Assembly (NCBI GenBank): GCA_011524675.1
Contig: WTJX01000029.1
Span: forward strand, 19,809 to 25,786
From: Cytophagales bacterium
GTDB lineage: Bacteria; Bacteroidota; Bacteroidia; Cytophagales; JAAEPT01
Reading direction: 5' to 3'
Length of the DNA: 5,978 nucleotides
Every line of letters starts with the position of its first letter. The first letter of the stretch is position 1. The translations under genes and the position numbers were made by a program. Below are positions 4,645 to 5,978 of the stretch, piece by piece. The notes beneath the pieces were generated by a model. That model worked only from the letters and a program-made list of their open reading frames with translations, was not told where the DNA came from and did no database searches.

Positions 4645-5868
4645 TTACTCTTGTTCTTCTTTTCTTAGAGAAGAATAATATATATGATGAGCATTTTTAT
4701 CTAAGTTTACTTCAATCAAAAGTTCATAAGAAGGTATCTCCACATCTCCTACCTCGTCTAAAATTAGCTGAGAGAATGAAGGGTCAAAAAACTTATTATA
4801 TATATAATCCCTTGTTGAGGTTTGATTGGACAGCAAATACAGCACAGGATAACCATTGGTAAGTGTTACTTTTTTGATTATAAAATAATGTTTCATTCCT
4901 CCGCGAGGATTAATGTCCATTAGTTGTTTATCATGAGTCAAAAAAGTATTGAGTTTTACTCCAATAGCTTTAGGGTCATTTATTTGATTAAATTTAAAGC
5001 GAGTGTTTTTAAAATGGCGCTTTAGCTTGTACATATCACCATCTCCCATCTTACCCAAAAAAACGACAGGTTGTTCTACCTCTACGATAGAGGTAGCCAA
5101 CTTTATTTGAAAGTTTTTGTTTTGACTATATAGTCTATTAGTAATTCTCGAAGCAAACAACATATGATCTACCTCGGTATGAGTCATTTTATAACTACCA
5201 GAATAGGTAGTGATTTGTTTCTCTGGATAAGCACGAATAAGCTTACTCATTGCTCCTTCTTGATGAGGAAGACGGTTGTCACTATCCCATATATACCTAA
5301 CCCTATTTAAGTCTTTGTCGTACTCACGATAAAAATCTCTATTCCCCAATACGATAGCCAAAGGTTTTTCATCTATAATCAAGCTAGATATAATTTCAGA
5401 AACAGGTGCTTTTTTATCTTGAAAAACATTTGTTGTCATCTTTACTCCCATTACAGCGACAACTACCAGCAACACAGCGACAAACCCAAGTAGCATAAGA
5501 ACAGTCAAAGACTTCTTTTTTCCCTTTTGCTTAGAAGGTACTGCTTCAGCTGTTTCCGTTTCTGTACACTGTATTTGATAGTTTCCTTTAGGAATGGAAA
5601 TTTGTACAGGGTCATTTTTTCCCTCTGAAAGATAATATACTTTAAGTTTTTTTCTGATATGATGAACCTGTACCCTTATAAAAGAGACTTGATCTTTGTA
5701 CATATCACCATCTTTGCCCAATACATCATAGGCTAGTTGAGCAGAGCTAGGCTTCATCCCTTTTTCATCAGCTTCAACCAAATATTTTAAAATCTTTATA
5801 GATAGCTCCGCCTGAGCAAAGGCTTTGGATTTTTCAATCAAAGCAAAAGCTTCCAATTTCTTACTCAT
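4645..5868 (-). CDS. Membrane-anchored winged-helix regulator, ToxR-like layout (paralog 2)
   Basis: This is a full-length paralog of the 3087-4310 protein. The N-terminal winged-helix-like domain (1-100) carries FIRVQVHHIRKKLKVYYLSEG (63-83) and QISIPKGNYQI (89-99). A lysine-rich stretch (113-119) precedes one membrane helix (121-142), which supports a cytoplasmic N-terminus. The rest is an extracytoplasmic domain with REYDKD (181-186), QPVVFLGK (266-273) and YFII (328-331), at nearly the same positions as in paralog 1. The frame stays open to a TTG at 5898, but I chose the ATG at 5868: it gives exactly 407 aa, as in paralog 1, and MSKKLEAFALIEK then aligns with its N-terminus. No Shine-Dalgarno sequence or clear TAnnTTTG box is seen. 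The gene sits almost exactly between 70-bp inverted repeats and converges on paralog 1. Role inferred: sensing an external signal and controlling transcription; its targets are unknown. Confidence 0.8.
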   Translation of the reverse strand: MSKKLEAFALIEKSKAFAQAELSIKILKYLVEADEKGMKPSSAQLAYDVLGKDGDMYKDQVSFIRVQVHHIRKKLKVYYLSEGKNDPVQISIPKGNYQIQCTETETAEAVPSKQKGKKKSLTVLMLLGFVAVLLVVVAVMGVKMTTNVFQDKKAPVSEIISSLIIDEKPLAIVLGNRDFYREYDKDLNRVRYIWDSDNRLPHQEGAMSKLIRAYPEKQITTYSGSYKMTHTEVDHMLFASRITNRLYSQNKNFQIKLATSIVEVEQPVVFLGKMGDGDMYKLKRHFKNTRFKFNQINDPKAIGVKLNTFLTHDKQLMDINPRGGMKHYFIIKKVTLTNGYPVLYLLSNQTSTRDYIYNKFFDPSFSQLILDEVGDVEIPSYELLIEVNLDKNAHHIYYSSLRKEEQE

Positions 5869-5908
5869 TTCAAAAAAATAATACGATGAAGAATACAAAA
5901 AACACGAC

Positions 5909-5978
5909 TAGAAGGCTTTGCATAACTAAGGTTTTGTGCTTAGCCAAGGCTTTCAAAATTTTAAAACCGCAGTTTACT
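5909..5978 (-). repeat. Right arm of the 70-bp inverted repeat, running to the window end
   Basis: This is the partner of 4541-4610. Its inner end lies 40 bp upstream of the ATG at 5868, so the promoter of the second regulator is probably inside or beside this arm. Because the match is still perfect at the last base of the window, the repeat may extend further. Confidence 0.9.

Noticed and set aside
4563..4862. Plus-strand open frame of 99 codons starting in the left repeat arm
   Set aside because: It begins at a TTG inside the repeat and runs antisense to the second regulator. The peptide has no domain character. An antisense RNA is possible, but a protein is not supported.
5869..5898. Ten-residue N-terminal extension of the second regulator from a TTG start
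   Set aside because: The extension (MYSSSYYFFE) has no counterpart in the paralog, and the ATG at 5868 gives equal length and an aligned N-terminus.

Overview
The window looks like an AT-rich Bacteroidota genome. Supporting signs are a perfect TAnnTTTG-type -7 box, genes without Shine-Dalgarno sequences, a secreted formylglycine sulfatase, and intergenic DNA full of short tandem repeats. A Cytophagales marine bacterium (Microscilla-like) is my best guess. That rests on the style of the repeats and proteins, not on any search.

Layout. (1) 1-234 (+): the last 77 codons of a short-chain dehydrogenase/reductase whose catalytic part lies off the left edge. (2) 235-930: almost 700 bp with no credible gene. 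It is built from heptanucleotide tandem repeats of several unrelated sequences, two copies of a ~100-113 bp repeat, a 16-bp tandem array and a 28-bp palindrome. (3) 931-2769 (-): a complete 612-aa exported type I sulfatase. (4) 2770-3086: a divergent intergenic region with small hairpins and a candidate promoter for the next gene. (5) 3087-4310 (+) and 4645-5868 (-): two convergent paralogs, each 407 aa. Both have an N-terminal winged-helix-like DNA-binding domain, a single membrane helix and a ~260-aa extracytoplasmic domain that I do not recognise. (6) 4311-4644: a probable bidirectional terminator, an AT-rich nested hairpin and the left arm of an inverted repeat.

The most striking structure is a 70-bp inverted repeat (67/70 identical) at 4541-4610 and 5909-5978. 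It brackets the second regulator gene almost exactly, about 35-40 bp from each end of its coding sequence. No transposase or recombinase is visible. The gene could be a mobile cassette, an invertible segment, or a gene with dispersed repeats on both sides.

How the genes may work together (inference). The two paralogs have a ToxR/CadC-like layout: cytoplasmic DNA-binding head, one membrane pass, sensor domain outside. One is transcribed divergently from the sulfatase and could sense an envelope or carbohydrate signal and control it, but nothing in the sequence proves that link. No RNA genes, CRISPR arrays, insertion-sequence transposases or replication origins were found.
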